Below are positions 1-8,436 of a stretch of 64,000 nt of DNA, piece after piece. This DNA is from Lachnospiraceae bacterium NSJ-143 (GTDB lineage Bacteria; Bacillota; Clostridia; Lachnospirales; Anaerotignaceae). The notes beneath the pieces were generated by a model. It was not told where the DNA came from, did no database searches, and worked only from the letters and a program-made list of their open reading frames with translations. A program made the position numbers and the translations under genes. The stretch covers positions 473,430 through 537,429 of the forward strand of contig JALIFM010000002.1 of assembly GCA_022867625.1 (NCBI GenBank), in the 5' to 3' direction. Numbering within the stretch: the first letter of the stretch is position 1; each line of letters opens with the position of its first letter.

Positions 1-235
1 GGTTGCAACAGGCGGACAGAGGATTCATAACTATGAGGAGCAGGTTAAAAAGATGATTTCAAAGAATCTCAATCCTGAGGATTTTGAAAGCTACCTTATG
101 ATTCATAAAAGCGGTATGCCTCCTCACGGCGGTATAGGAATGGGTCTTGAAAGACTTTGCGCAAGGCTTATAAACGAGCCTAATGTCAGATACACATCCA
201 TGTTCCCTAGGGATATGACAAGGCTTGTTCCTTAA
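1..235 (+). CDS. aspS: Aspartyl-tRNA synthetase, archaeal/non-discriminating type (3' end only)
   Basis: This is the C-terminal ~77 residues of a class II aminoacyl-tRNA synthetase, open from the left edge in the frame starting at base 2. It carries GGQRIHNYE and the motif-3 run GMPPHGGIGMGLERL, followed by FPRDMTRLVP at the C-terminus. The PPHGG form and the RLxP ending are those of the archaeal/eukaryal-type AspRS rather than the long bacterial type. Such enzymes are often non-discriminating and make Asp-tRNA(Asn). The gatCAB genes follow 32 bases downstream, which fits that role. An AsnRS of the same subfamily is the main alternative. Confidence 0.85.
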   Translation, partial: VATGGQRIHNYEEQVKKMISKNLNPEDFESYLMIHKSGMPPHGGIGMGLERLCARLINEPNVRYTSMFPRDMTRLVP

Positions 236-267
236 TTGCAGCCTACAGAAAGGAGCTGTTATTTATA

Positions 268-555
268 ATGGTAATTGACGATAAAATGATAGATTATATC
301 GGAGAACTTGCCCGTCTGAGGCTGAAGGACGAGGAGAGGGAAAACGCCAAAAATGAAATGAATAAAATTATAGATTATATGGATATTTTAAACCAGCTTG
401 ACACAACTGGCATAGAGGCTATGAGCCATGCTTTCCCTGTAAAAAATGTTTTCAGGGAAGATATAGTTGAGCCGTCAAAGGACAGGCAGGATATTCTTTT
501 TAACGCTCCTAATAAAAAAGACGGGGCGTTTAAGGTGCCTAAGACATTTGAGTAA
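268..555 (+). CDS. gatC: Asp/Glu-tRNA amidotransferase subunit C
   Basis: 95 residues, normal for GatC. The N-terminus has the family pattern MIDYIGELARLRLKDEE, and a later segment has MSHAFPVKNVFREDIVEPS. GatC wraps around GatA and stabilises the GatCAB complex, which amidates mischarged Glu-tRNA(Gln) or Asp-tRNA(Asn) in the cytosol. The ATG at 268 has AAAGGAG 13 bases upstream. gatA begins 15 bases after the stop, so aspS-gatC-gatA-gatB looks like one transcription unit. Confidence 0.95.
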   Translation: MVIDDKMIDYIGELARLRLKDEERENAKNEMNKIIDYMDILNQLDTTGIEAMSHAFPVKNVFREDIVEPSKDRQDILFNAPNKKDGAFKVPKTFE

Positions 556-570
556 AAGGAGGAGCAGACA

Positions 571-2043
571 ATGGACTTGAGTAAGCTTACTGCCCTCGAG
601 GCTGGAAAACTTATTAAAAATAAAGAAATAAGTGTTGCTGAAATTACAAAAGCGGCTTTGGAAAATATAGAAAAAACAGACGGGTGTTACAATGCGTTTG
701 TTTCGGTATGCCATGATGAAGCTATGAAACAGGCTGATATGGTTCAAAAGGGTATAGATGACGGTACTCTGACATCACCTTTAGCCGGTGTACCAATGGC
801 AGTAAAAGACAATATGTGCACAAAGGGGATTTTGACAACTGCCGCTTCAAAGATACTTACAGGGTTCAGGCCGTTTTATAACTCAACTGCTGTAGAAAAA
901 CTTGAAAACGCAGGAGCAATACTCCTTGGCAAGCTTAATATGGATGAGTTTGCTATGGGTAGCACAACAGAGACATCATTTTATGGACCTACAATAAACC
1001 CTTGGGGAGAAAACAGGGTTCCGGGAGGTTCTTCAGGCGGTTCAGCTGTAGCGGTTGCTACTGACCAGGCTTATTTTACGCTTGGTTCTGATACTGGTGG
1101 TTCTATAAGGCAGCCGGCTTCGTTCTGCGGGGTTACAGGCATTAAGCCTACCTATGGTACTGTATCAAGATACGGGCTTTTGGCATACGCATCTTCCCTT
1201 GACCAGATAGGACCTATTGGTAAAACTGTAGAGGATGTCGCAGAGGTGCTGTCGGCAATATCGGGACATGACTCAAAAGACAGTACTTCTGTTAATCAGG
1301 AGTCTTTGAAGTTCAATCTGGAAAATAATGTGAAGGGCAAAAGAATAGGCATACCTCTTGACTATTTTGGAAAGGGACTTGATACTGATGTGAAGGCAAG
1401 GGTGCTTGAGGCGGCCAAAAAGCTTGAATCAATGGGCGCTGTTGTTGAGGAATTCAATATGCCTGAGCTTGAATATGCTATACCAACGTATTATATTATA
1501 GCCTGCGCTGAGGCAAGCTCAAACCTTTCAAGATATGACGGTGTCAAATATGGATATTCATCACCTAACTTTGAGGACCTTACTGACCTGTATTATAATT
1601 CCAGAAGCGAAGGTTTTGGAATGGAAGTAAAGCGCCGTATTATGATTGGTGCATTTGTGCTTTCAAGTGGATATTATGACGCTTATTATAAAAAGGCACT
1701 CATGGTTAAGGCCTTAATAAAGCAGTCCTTTGACAGGGCTTTTGATAAATATGATGCCATACTCAGCCCTACAGCGCCTACTACAGCGCTTAAAATAGGA
1801 GAAAATCTGAATGACCCGCTCAAGATGTATCTTGGGGATATATACACTGTTTCTGTAAACCTTGCAGGACTGCCTTCTATTGTAGTTCCTTGCGGATTCG
1901 ACAGGGAGGGGCTTCCGGTTGGCCTTCAGATTACCGGAAAGGCTTTCAGCGAAAACACACTTATGAATGTCGCTTATTCGTTCCAGCAGGAAACAGATTT
2001 CCATTTGAAAAAACCAGTTATTAAGACAGGAAAGGAGGCATAA
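571..2043 (+). CDS. gatA: Asp/Glu-tRNA amidotransferase subunit A (amidase)
   Basis: 490 residues, typical for GatA. The amidase-signature catalytic triad is intact: Lys79 in AVKD, Ser154 in GGSSGGS and Ser178 in DTGGS. These are the same positions as in characterised Firmicute GatA. The subunit hydrolyses glutamine to ammonia, which is channelled to GatB for amidation of Asp- or Glu-tRNA. An AAAGGAGG site lies just before the ATG. The stop is followed after only three bases by the gatB ATG, implying coupled translation. Confidence 0.97.
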   Translation: MDLSKLTALEAGKLIKNKEISVAEITKAALENIEKTDGCYNAFVSVCHDEAMKQADMVQKGIDDGTLTSPLAGVPMAVKDNMCTKGILTTAASKILTGFRPFYNSTAVEKLENAGAILLGKLNMDEFAMGSTTETSFYGPTINPWGENRVPGGSSGGSAVAVATDQAYFTLGSDTGGSIRQPASFCGVTGIKPTYGTVSRYGLLAYASSLDQIGPIGKTVEDVAEVLSAISGHDSKDSTSVNQESLKFNLENNVKGKRIGIPLDYFGKGLDTDVKARVLEAAKKLESMGAVVEEFNMPELEYAIPTYYIIACAEASSNLSRYDGVKYGYSSPNFEDLTDLYYNSRSEGFGMEVKRRIMIGAFVLSSGYYDAYYKKALMVKALIKQSFDRAFDKYDAILSPTAPTTALKIGENLNDPLKMYLGDIYTVSVNLAGLPSIVVPCGFDREGLPVGLQITGKAFSENTLMNVAYSFQQETDFHLKKPVIKTGKEA

Positions 2044-2046
2044 GGC

Positions 2047-3480
2047 ATGGAATTTTTGACAACTATGGGTCTTGAGGTTCACTGTGAGCTTTCGACCAAG
2101 ACTAAAATTTTCTGCTCATGCACTACTGAGTTTGGCGGAGAGCCTAACACTCATGTATGTGAAGTCTGCACAGGTATGCCTGGTTCCCTCCCTGTTTTAA
2201 ACAAGCAGGTTGTTGAATACGCTATAAGGACAGGTCTTGCTACAAACTGCACAATAACCCAGTATAATAAATTTGACAGGAAAAACTATTTTTATCCTGA
2301 CCTTCCAAAGGCTTATCAGGTTTCACAGCTATATCTGCCTATATGCCAGAACGGACATATTGATATTGAGGTAAACGGAGTCAAAAAGTCCATAAGGATT
2401 AAGGAAATCCATATGGAGGAGGACGCCGGAAAGCTTATTCATGACCCTTGGGATGACTGTACGCTTGTAGATTACAACAGGTGCGGAGTGCCGCTTCTTG
2501 AGATTGTTTCTGAGCCGGATTTTGAAAGCGGCGATGAGGTTATAGCTTATCTTACAAAACTCAAATCAATTTTGCAGTACATTGATGTTTCTGACTGTAA
2601 GATGGAACAGGGTTCGCTTAGGGCTGATGTTAACCTTTCTGTACGCCCTGTGGGCCAGACGGAGCTTGGCACAAGAACAGAAATGAAGAATATAAACTCA
2701 TTTAAGGCTATTGCCAGAGCCATTGAAGGTGAGAGGAAACGCCAGATAGAGGTTATTGAAGACGGAAAAAGAGTTATTCAGGAAACAAGAAGATGGGATG
2801 ACAATAAGGGCGCATCCTTTGCAATGAGGTCAAAGGAAAATGCTCAGGATTACAGGTATTTTCCTGAGCCTGACCTTGTGCCTATAGAAATAAGTGACGA
2901 ATGGATTGATGATGTAAGAAAATCTCTGCCGGAGCTGCCTTCGCAGAAGAAGGAAAGATATTTATCCGAGTATGGTCTTCCGGAATACGATGTTGATATT
3001 ATTACAGGTTCAAAATACCTTGTTAAAATATTTGAGGAAGCTCTGAATGTATGCGGCGAGGCTAAAGAGGTTTCAAACTGGATTATGGGAGAGGTCCTCA
3101 GGCTGGCATCTGATACTGGAACGGAGTTTGAGGATATTAAATTTAATCCAGAGAACCTTGGCAGACTTATTGTTATACTTAAAAATAAGGTTATTAACAG
3201 GGGAACGGCCAAGGAAGTATTTGAGAAGATGTTTACAGAAAACATTGAGCCGGAGCAGTATATCAAAGAAAACGGTCTTGAAATGGTTAATGACGACAGT
3301 GCTGTTCTTGCTGTAGTTAAAACTGTTATAGAGGCGAACCCTAAGGCTGTTGCCGAGTACAAGGGCGGCAGTGCTAAGGTTAAAGGCTTTATTGTTGGCC
3401 AGTGCATGAAGCAGCTTAAAGGCAAAGCTGACCCTGGAACAGTAAATAAAATTATTGCTGAAGAACTTGAAAAGTTATAA
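2047..3480 (+). CDS. gatB: Asp/Glu-tRNA amidotransferase subunit B
   Basis: 477 residues, normal length. It begins TMGLEVHCELSTKTKIFCSC and contains the conserved YPDLPKAYQVSQ and MEQGSLRADVN segments of the kinase/amidotransferase domain. Cysteines typical of the zinc site are present (CSCTTEF, CEVCTG). The last ~150 residues form the tRNA-binding tail domain. GatB activates the misacylated tRNA with ATP and uses ammonia from GatA. It is the last gene of the gat unit and is followed by a strong terminator at 3496. Confidence 0.97.
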   Translation: MEFLTTMGLEVHCELSTKTKIFCSCTTEFGGEPNTHVCEVCTGMPGSLPVLNKQVVEYAIRTGLATNCTITQYNKFDRKNYFYPDLPKAYQVSQLYLPICQNGHIDIEVNGVKKSIRIKEIHMEEDAGKLIHDPWDDCTLVDYNRCGVPLLEIVSEPDFESGDEVIAYLTKLKSILQYIDVSDCKMEQGSLRADVNLSVRPVGQTELGTRTEMKNINSFKAIARAIEGERKRQIEVIEDGKRVIQETRRWDDNKGASFAMRSKENAQDYRYFPEPDLVPIEISDEWIDDVRKSLPELPSQKKERYLSEYGLPEYDVDIITGSKYLVKIFEEALNVCGEAKEVSNWIMGEVLRLASDTGTEFEDIKFNPENLGRLIVILKNKVINRGTAKEVFEKMFTENIEPEQYIKENGLEMVNDDSAVLAVVKTVIEANPKAVAEYKGGSAKVKGFIVGQCMKQLKGKADPGTVNKIIAEELEKL

Positions 3481-3495
3481 TTAAGTTATTCTAAT

Positions 3496-3534
3496 AAGGC
3501 AGACTGAGAAAATTTTCGGTCTGTCTTATTTTTT
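3496..3534 (+). terminator. Rho-independent terminator after gatB
   Basis: A 12-bp stem with two G-U pairs (AAGGCAGACTGA against TCGGTCTGTCTT) and an 8-base loop is followed by ATTTTTTT. It ends the aspS-gatCAB unit. Confidence 0.9.
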
Positions 3535-3602
3535 TACAGTTTTTGCAGTATAGCCTTTGAATAAATGAAAGCAAAAAAAATATATTAAAATGCAAAATAT
3601 AA

Positions 3603-3631
3603 TTGACATTAAGAATTATATATCGTATAAT
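3603..3631 (+). promoter_or_regulatory. Consensus sigma-A promoter of the xre gene
   Basis: A perfect TTGACA (3603-3608), a 17-base spacer and a perfect TATAAT (3626-3631). The predicted transcript starts near 3638, leaving a leader of about 20 bases before the TTG start at 3657. A fully consensus promoter on a small Xre gene suggests strong transcription limited by autorepression (inference). Confidence 0.85.
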
Positions 3632-3656
3632 ATGTAATGTAAGAGGAGGTGGTGAC

Positions 3657-3851
3657 TTGAAGAACCTTAAGCTTAAGTCGGCAAGGGCCGCATTGGATTT
3701 GTCTCAGGAGGAGCTGGCTCAGAAAATTGGTGTTACAAGACAGACTATAGGCATGATTGAAGCCGGCAAATACAACCCTACACTTAACCTGTGTATTGCA
3801 ATTTGTAAAGCTCTTAATAAGACATTAGATGAAATATTTTGGGAGGAATGA
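3657..3851 (+). CDS. Small Xre/HTH_3 transcriptional regulator
   Basis: 64 residues, a stand-alone Cro/CI-type helix-turn-helix: KSARAALDLSQEELAQKIGVTRQTIGMIEAGKYNPTLNL is divided into recognisable helices 1-4, with recognition helix around TRQTIGMIE. The start is TTG at 3657 with AGGAGGT ending 6 bases upstream; an upstream in-frame start at 3603 would lie inside the -35 box. The stop overlaps the possible ATGA start of the next gene, and the two form a regulator/membrane-protein pair common in Firmicutes. The DNA target is unknown; self-regulation is likely. Confidence 0.85.
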   Translation: MKNLKLKSARAALDLSQEELAQKIGVTRQTIGMIEAGKYNPTLNLCIAICKALNKTLDEIFWEE

Positions 3852-3853
3852 AT

Positions 3854-4300
3854 ATGTTGGATGAAAGAATTAAGCATGGGTACTATAAAATAAGGAATGA
3901 AGCAGCATTAATAATTTACTTTGCCGCTGTGGCATCTTTTCTGATTAAAACATTGATACTCGGTTATAGTTTTAATCAGGTAGTATTTGAATTTATTGTT
4001 ATGATTTTTTTCCCTGTTTATCAGACAATAAGGGCTCACCAGATGGGACTGGAGATAAATATGGAAAAGGACGGAAGAAATTTAGTCTTAAGGAATATAC
4101 TTCTTGCACTGTTTTGCGGAATTGTCTGCATAGCGTATTTATATTTTAAAACAGGTGAGCAGGGCTGGACCTACAATGATATCATAGAAAAAGTAGGCTT
4201 CCTAATATCATACGTTGCAGCTTTTTCTATGATAAGGATTCTGTTTCTCAAATATGAAAAGAAAAGGGCAAAGGACCTTGAGAAAAAATATGATGACTAA
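3854..4300 (+). CDS. Membrane protein partner of Xre regulator (DUF6773-like)
   Basis: 148 residues with four hydrophobic segments (roughly 15-40, 42-62, 80-102 and 115-135) and a basic C-terminus rich in Lys/Glu. I recognise the arrangement as a small DUF membrane protein paired with an Xre regulator; the DUF6773 label is from memory. GGGAGG at 3841-3846 is 7 bases before ATG 3854; the ATG at 3848 that overlaps the preceding stop is too close to that site. Function is not known. It may sense the membrane state and act on the regulator (inference). Confidence 0.65.
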   Translation: MLDERIKHGYYKIRNEAALIIYFAAVASFLIKTLILGYSFNQVVFEFIVMIFFPVYQTIRAHQMGLEINMEKDGRNLVLRNILLALFCGIVCIAYLYFKTGEQGWTYNDIIEKVGFLISYVAAFSMIRILFLKYEKKRAKDLEKKYDD

Positions 4301-4312
4301 TAAGCTGTTAAT

Positions 4313-4353
4313 AAAGCATCCCTTAAAATTTTTATTAAAGGGATGCTTTTTAT
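4313..4353 (+). terminator. Rho-independent terminator after the xre/membrane pair
   Basis: A 12-bp stem (AAAGCATCCCTT against AAGGGATGCTTT) followed by TTTTTATTT. Confidence 0.9.
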
Positions 4354-4365
4354 TTAAAAAAACTC

Positions 4366-4394
4366 TTGACTTATATTGTTATATGTAGTATTAT
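4366..4394 (+). promoter_or_regulatory. Sigma-A promoter of the cold-shock gene
   Basis: TTGACT (4366-4371), 17-base spacer, TATTAT (4389-4394). Transcription would start near 4401, giving a leader of about 124 bases before the ATG at 4525. Long leaders are usual for cold-shock genes. Confidence 0.8.
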
Positions 4395-4426
4395 AAATAA
4401 CAGAGTTTAGATATAAAGTTATTGAT

Positions 4427-4486
4427 TCACATATTTTTGTAAGTCATTATTTTATTCTGATGATTTATAAAAATATGTGATTTTTT
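4427..4486 (+). promoter_or_regulatory. Long hairpin in the csp 5' leader
   Basis: A perfect 12-bp inverted repeat, TCACATATTTTT (4427-4438) and AAAAATATGTGA (4469-4480), encloses a 30-base loop and is followed by TTTTTTATTTTT. It lies between the promoter and the ribosome site. It could be an attenuator or a temperature-dependent leader structure; the sequence alone cannot decide. Confidence 0.6.
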
Positions 4487-4524
4487 ATTTTTGTCTAAAA
4501 CAAAAAATATTAGGAGGTACTCTT

Positions 4525-4725
4525 ATGAACAAAGGTACAGTAAAATGGTTTAACGCAGAAAAAGGTTATGGATTTATTTCAATGGAAAATGGTGACGATG
4601 TATTCGTACATTTCTCAGGTATCGTATCTGATGGCTTTAAGACATTAGATGAGGGACAGCATGTAAATTTTGATGTAACACAGGGAGCTCGCGGACAGCA
4701 GGCTGTTAATGTTACATTAGCATAA
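4525..4725 (+). CDS. cspA: Cold-shock protein, CspA family
   Basis: 66 residues, a single cold-shock (OB-fold) domain. RNP1 is KGYGFI and RNP2 is VFVHF; the start [17 protein letters not shown] is characteristic. It binds single-stranded RNA/DNA and melts mRNA structure. ATG 4525 has TAGGAGGT ending 7 bases upstream. It is monocistronic, with its own promoter, structured leader and terminator. Which Csp paralog it is cannot be told. Confidence 0.97.
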   Translation: MNKGTVKWFNAEKGYGFISMENGDDVFVHFSGIVSDGFKTLDEGQHVNFDVTQGARGQQAVNVTLA

Positions 4726-4736
4726 GCTTTTAAAGC

Positions 4737-4771
4737 AAAAAAAGGGGCTGTATTTTACAGCTTCTTTTTTT
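4737..4771 (+). terminator. Terminator of the cold-shock gene
   Basis: Stem of A7-GGGGCTGTA against TACAGCTTC-T7 with a 3-base loop and two G-U pairs. A run of seven T residues closes it. Confidence 0.85.
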
Positions 4772-4778
4772 ATATCCA

Positions 4779-4819
4779 AAAATACAGGACTCCGGATTTA
4801 ATCCGGAGTCCTGTATTTT
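4779..4819 (-). terminator. Terminator of the class A PBP gene
   Basis: A perfect 19-bp stem with a TTA loop; the stop codon of the minus-strand PBP gene lies inside the stem. Read on the minus strand it is followed by TTTTT. It sits next to the csp terminator, separating two convergent genes. Confidence 0.9.
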
Positions 4820-7580
4820 ATTCGTCATCTATGCCTGGAAGGATAGACATTCCATTGTTGTCAGGTGGTGATTGAACATTATCATGGTTTTCCTGAGGAA
4901 TCTCGTTTCCTGCATTATTATCAGGAAACTGAGGCTCATCTGTAGGAGGCACAACAGGTTCAGTAACTGGAGGCTTAGGTGCAGTGCCGTTTGGTGTTTG
5001 CTGTGATGAACCTGAGTTATTGCCTTCGCCACCGGATATAATACCGCCGCCCTCATTCATTATATCGTTTATATCTGGAGCGTGCTCCTCTGTGCATGTC
5101 TCATTTAAGTTTATAAGAACCTTTCCTTCCGGAGCTTCAGAAGGGGCATTGACAACAGTGTACTTTCCGTCTTTTTCCTCAACCGCAAGAACTACAGACA
5201 TTGTTTTGCAGTTTGGTCCTGGAAGCTTGCCTGTTTCTGAGCAGACAGTAAACTGCTTGTGAAGCTCACAGGCTCCATTGTTGTCAACATATTCAGAAGC
5301 ACATAAATCAGAAGCGATAGTGTTTCCGTAATAATCCTCAGAGCAGTATTTGTTAGGTGACTTGCCTGAAGCAGAACAAATACTCTTTGTGGTAATCCCG
5401 CTTGGTTTTGAAAAACCAGGGTCAGAAAGTCCGTTATGAATCTTTTCCATTATATCTTTCCAAAGCAGCAGATGATAACTCTTGTCATACTCTATCTTTT
5501 TAGGATTATCATAGCCCATCCATATACCAGCACAGTAATAAGGTGTGTATCCCACAAATACAAGGTCTTTATCATCACTGGTTGTTCCTGTTTTTCCTGC
5601 TTCTGACATACTTATATTAGAGAATTTTGCAAGACGGCCTGTTCCTTTTGTTATTACATCCTTCATCATATCTGTTAAGAGATAGGCTGTCGTTTCTTTA
5701 ATAACACGGTGTGTTTCTGGTGATGAGTTGTCAATTATAACATTTCCGTCATGGTCAAGAACTTTTGTGTAGAATACAGGTTTTATATATTCGCCGTTGT
5801 TGGCTATTGTGCTGTAAGCCGCTGTAAGCTCCAGCACAGATACTCCGTTTGTAACTCCGCCAAGTGAAATTGCAGGGCCTCTGTCGCTTAAGCCGTTTTC
5901 ATTTGTTTCAGTAACAAGGGTTGTGAACCCAAAGTTTTCAAGGTAATCAAGTGCGGTATCAACCCCAACCATTACTATAACCTTTGCCGCAAGAATGTTG
6001 AGTGAGTCCTGAATACCTTCTCTTACTGTGCACATGCCTCTGTAGCCCGAGCTGTACCAGTTTTTAGGAACCCACCCGTTATACTCAAAATATTCATCTC
6101 TAATGCCTGTGCCAGGCATTACAAGACCCTGGTCTATAGCCGGAGCGTAGGCTGCAAGGACTTTAAAGCATGAACCCGGCTGGCGCAGAGCCTGAGTAGC
6201 ACGGTTAAATACAAGGTCTCCGGATTTTTCGCGTCCGCCAACAATTGCTTTCACCTGACCGTTATGGTAATCCATTATAACCATAGCTGCCTGAAGTGAT
6301 TTTGCCATTGTAAGTCTGTCAAGAATCATTGTTTTGCTGTCGTTAAGCACTTCGTCCCTCACTGATTTTGCGAACGCCTCAGCTTCTTCTCTGCTTGATA
6401 CTACTTTTTCGCGGAAAATATTCTGCTGCTCCTCAGTTTCGTTATCCATAATTGATATTGTATAGCTGGCGGTAAGAGAGCTTGCCTTTGGTGGGAAAAG
6501 CGAATCGTCAGCAAACGAATTTTCCATAGTATCCTGCATAGATGTATTTACAGTAGTATATATTTTAAGTCCGCCGCTGTAAATCATATTGTATGCCTGC
6601 TGCTTAGAGAGCTTGTTTTCGCTTTGAAGCTGCTTTGCAAGCTCGGTTATTACAGTGTCAACAAAATAGCTGTGGTAGGATTCTGTACCGTCATTTGTAT
6701 CATTGGTTCCTATTACGGAGCCGGCTACATCCTCAGCACAGGCTTCTTTATACTCTGATTCGGTTATGTAACCGAGGTCGAGCATTTTTTTCAGAACTGT
6801 CAGCATTCTGTCACGGTTATTATCCGGGTGGCTTAAAGGAGAATAAGCCGATGGATTTTTTGTTATGCCTGCAATTGATGCGCACTGTGCTAAAGTAAGC
6901 TCGCTGACGTCCTTGCCAAAGTAGAATTTTGAAGCCGCCTCAACACCATTAAGACCATGGTTTAATGAAATTGTATTTAAATAAAGCTCAAGTATATAGT
7001 CTTTGGCTTTCTCTTTTGAGCCGAGTTTTTTTGCAAGCTGTTTTTCATAGCTTACGGCCAGATACTGTTCCTGGAGTTTACGGCTCAGTTTCTTTTCAGC
7101 GGTAAGCACTTCGTTTTTCATCAGCTGCTGAGTTATTGTGCTTGCGCCCTGAGTCATATCGCGGTTTTTAATGTTTACAAACAAGGCCCTGAACATACCT
7201 TTTATGTCAATGCCATTGTGCTCATAGAATCTTTCATCCTCTATGGCTACTACAGCGTTCTGGAGGTTGAGAGGGATTTGTGACAGCTTAACATATTCCC
7301 TGTTTTCCTCGCCGTGAAGGGAGTCAATCTCGTTTCCATTTTCATCGTATATAATAGATGTGTAGGATTCGGGGGTGACATCAATAGAGCTTAGTGCGGG
7401 AGCGCTTTCTATAATCCCGGTGTATGCTCCTATAAACGCTCCGCCTACAGCAAAGCACCCGACAACTGCAAGAACAATAAATATCCTTAAAATAATTACG
7501 CCGATTGTGGCTTTCCTTTTCCTTCGTTTTCGTTTCTTAGAATTTCTTGTCCTATGACTGGCATCCTGAGAATAATTCAT
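4818..7580 (-). CDS. ponA: Class A penicillin-binding protein (PBP1A-type)
   Basis: 920 residues. A strongly basic cytoplasmic start (KKRKRRKRK) precedes one membrane helix at ~25-52. The GT51 transglycosylase domain has EDERFYEHNG (catalytic Glu114) and GASTITQQLMKN. The transpeptidase has Ser470 in SCFK, SLN, and GKTGTT. The protein polymerises and cross-links peptidoglycan outside the membrane. After the transpeptidase there is a segment with several Cys (CSASGKSPNKYC and others) and a Pro/Asn/Gly-rich tail of ~90 residues. GAAAGGAGG lies just before the ATG. Which PBP1 paralog it is cannot be told. Confidence 0.95.
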   Translation of the reverse strand: MNYSQDASHRTRNSKKRKRRKRKATIGVIILRIFIVLAVVGCFAVGGAFIGAYTGIIESAPALSSIDVTPESYTSIIYDENGNEIDSLHGEENREYVKLSQIPLNLQNAVVAIEDERFYEHNGIDIKGMFRALFVNIKNRDMTQGASTITQQLMKNEVLTAEKKLSRKLQEQYLAVSYEKQLAKKLGSKEKAKDYILELYLNTISLNHGLNGVEAASKFYFGKDVSELTLAQCASIAGITKNPSAYSPLSHPDNNRDRMLTVLKKMLDLGYITESEYKEACAEDVAGSVIGTNDTNDGTESYHSYFVDTVITELAKQLQSENKLSKQQAYNMIYSGGLKIYTTVNTSMQDTMENSFADDSLFPPKASSLTASYTISIMDNETEEQQNIFREKVVSSREEAEAFAKSVRDEVLNDSKTMILDRLTMAKSLQAAMVIMDYHNGQVKAIVGGREKSGDLVFNRATQALRQPGSCFKVLAAYAPAIDQGLVMPGTGIRDEYFEYNGWVPKNWYSSGYRGMCTVREGIQDSLNILAAKVIVMVGVDTALDYLENFGFTTLVTETNENGLSDRGPAISLGGVTNGVSVLELTAAYSTIANNGEYIKPVFYTKVLDHDGNVIIDNSSPETHRVIKETTAYLLTDMMKDVITKGTGRLAKFSNISMSEAGKTGTTSDDKDLVFVGYTPYYCAGIWMGYDNPKKIEYDKSYHLLLWKDIMEKIHNGLSDPGFSKPSGITTKSICSASGKSPNKYCSEDYYGNTIASDLCASEYVDNNGACELHKQFTVCSETGKLPGPNCKTMSVVLAVEEKDGKYTVVNAPSEAPEGKVLINLNETCTEEHAPDINDIMNEGGGIISGGEGNNSGSSQQTPNGTAPKPPVTEPVVPPTDEPQFPDNNAGNEIPQENHDNVQSPPDNNGMSILPGIDDE

Positions 7581-7603
7581 AGTATGCCTCCTTTCAAAGT
7601 AGG

Positions 7604-7612
7604 ATTATATCA
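7604..7612 (-). promoter_or_regulatory. Extended -10 promoter of the PBP gene
   Basis: On the minus strand the sequence reads TGATATAAT, an extended -10 element about 25 bases before the start codon. No good -35 hexamer is visible. Confidence 0.45.
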
Positions 7613-7771
7613 GACTTGCCAAATTTTATAAAGTAAAACAGATAAAATATAAAAAAAATTAATGATTTGACAGTTTGCTGTTTAATAATTATTTATTAAA
7701 TACTCAATTGACGCAGTTTTTTTATAAAAGATGACAGGCTGTGCTGCATAAAATAAATTAAGGTGATAAAA

Positions 7772-8422
7772 ATGCTCATTATAGAAAAAAAAATTAAAAA
7801 AATTTTCAAAAATTGCCTTCTTCTGTTTATATTTATGTTTTTATCTGCTATAATATTATCGGGCATTGAGAAGCATATTATGCCCACACTTATAGAAATG
7901 TCCGGATTAGAGATAAAATCGTTTGCGGATAACTCAATAGACAGAGCAGTAAGAGAAAGCCTTGAGGAGCTTAACATAAGGACATCAGACTTTTTCGATA
8001 AGGAAAATGCAACAAACTACATAACAGCCGATACTGTGCTGGTTAATAAGCTCTGTGCAGTTATAGACCGTAAACTGGATACCATTTTTACTAATCGCGG
8101 AAGGGAAGAAATAGCGATACCTCTCGGCGCCGCTTCCGGCGTTGATATATTGGCAAATACCGGACCTGATATTAAATTCAGAATGGTATATAAGGATGAT
8201 ACGTCTGTCGACTATGAAACATCTTTTTCGGCAGCGGGAATCAACCAGACAAATTATAAGGTATGGCTTACTGTTGAAGTAAAAATGAGGCTGGTTAACC
8301 CTTTAAAGAGCGCTGATGTAACTGCAACAAGAAAAATAATGCTCATAGATACAATTATTAAGGGGACTGTACCTCAAACGTATTTTCAAATCGAAAACCC
8401 TGAAAGTATTATTTCACGGTAA
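7772..8422 (+). CDS. yunB: Sporulation protein YunB
   Basis: 216 residues. One N-terminal membrane anchor (~13-33) precedes an extracytoplasmic domain. Family features are the NSIDRAVRESL region, IPLGAASGVDILANTGPDI and SFSAAGINQTNYKVWLTVEVKM. In Bacillus yunB is a sigma-E-dependent sporulation gene. Start ATG 7772 has AAGGTG 6 bases upstream; a GTG at 7763 overlaps that site. larE follows 14 bases after the stop, so the lar genes may be co-transcribed with it. Confidence 0.85.
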   Translation: MLIIEKKIKKIFKNCLLLFIFMFLSAIILSGIEKHIMPTLIEMSGLEIKSFADNSIDRAVRESLEELNIRTSDFFDKENATNYITADTVLVNKLCAVIDRKLDTIFTNRGREEIAIPLGAASGVDILANTGPDIKFRMVYKDDTSVDYETSFSAAGINQTNYKVWLTVEVKMRLVNPLKSADVTATRKIMLIDTIIKGTVPQTYFQIENPESIISR

Positions 8423-8436
8423 AGCTGGAGGGAAAC

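Noticed and set aside
3047-3316. 89-codon frame inside gatB
   Set aside because: Fully inside gatB in another frame, with no ribosome site.
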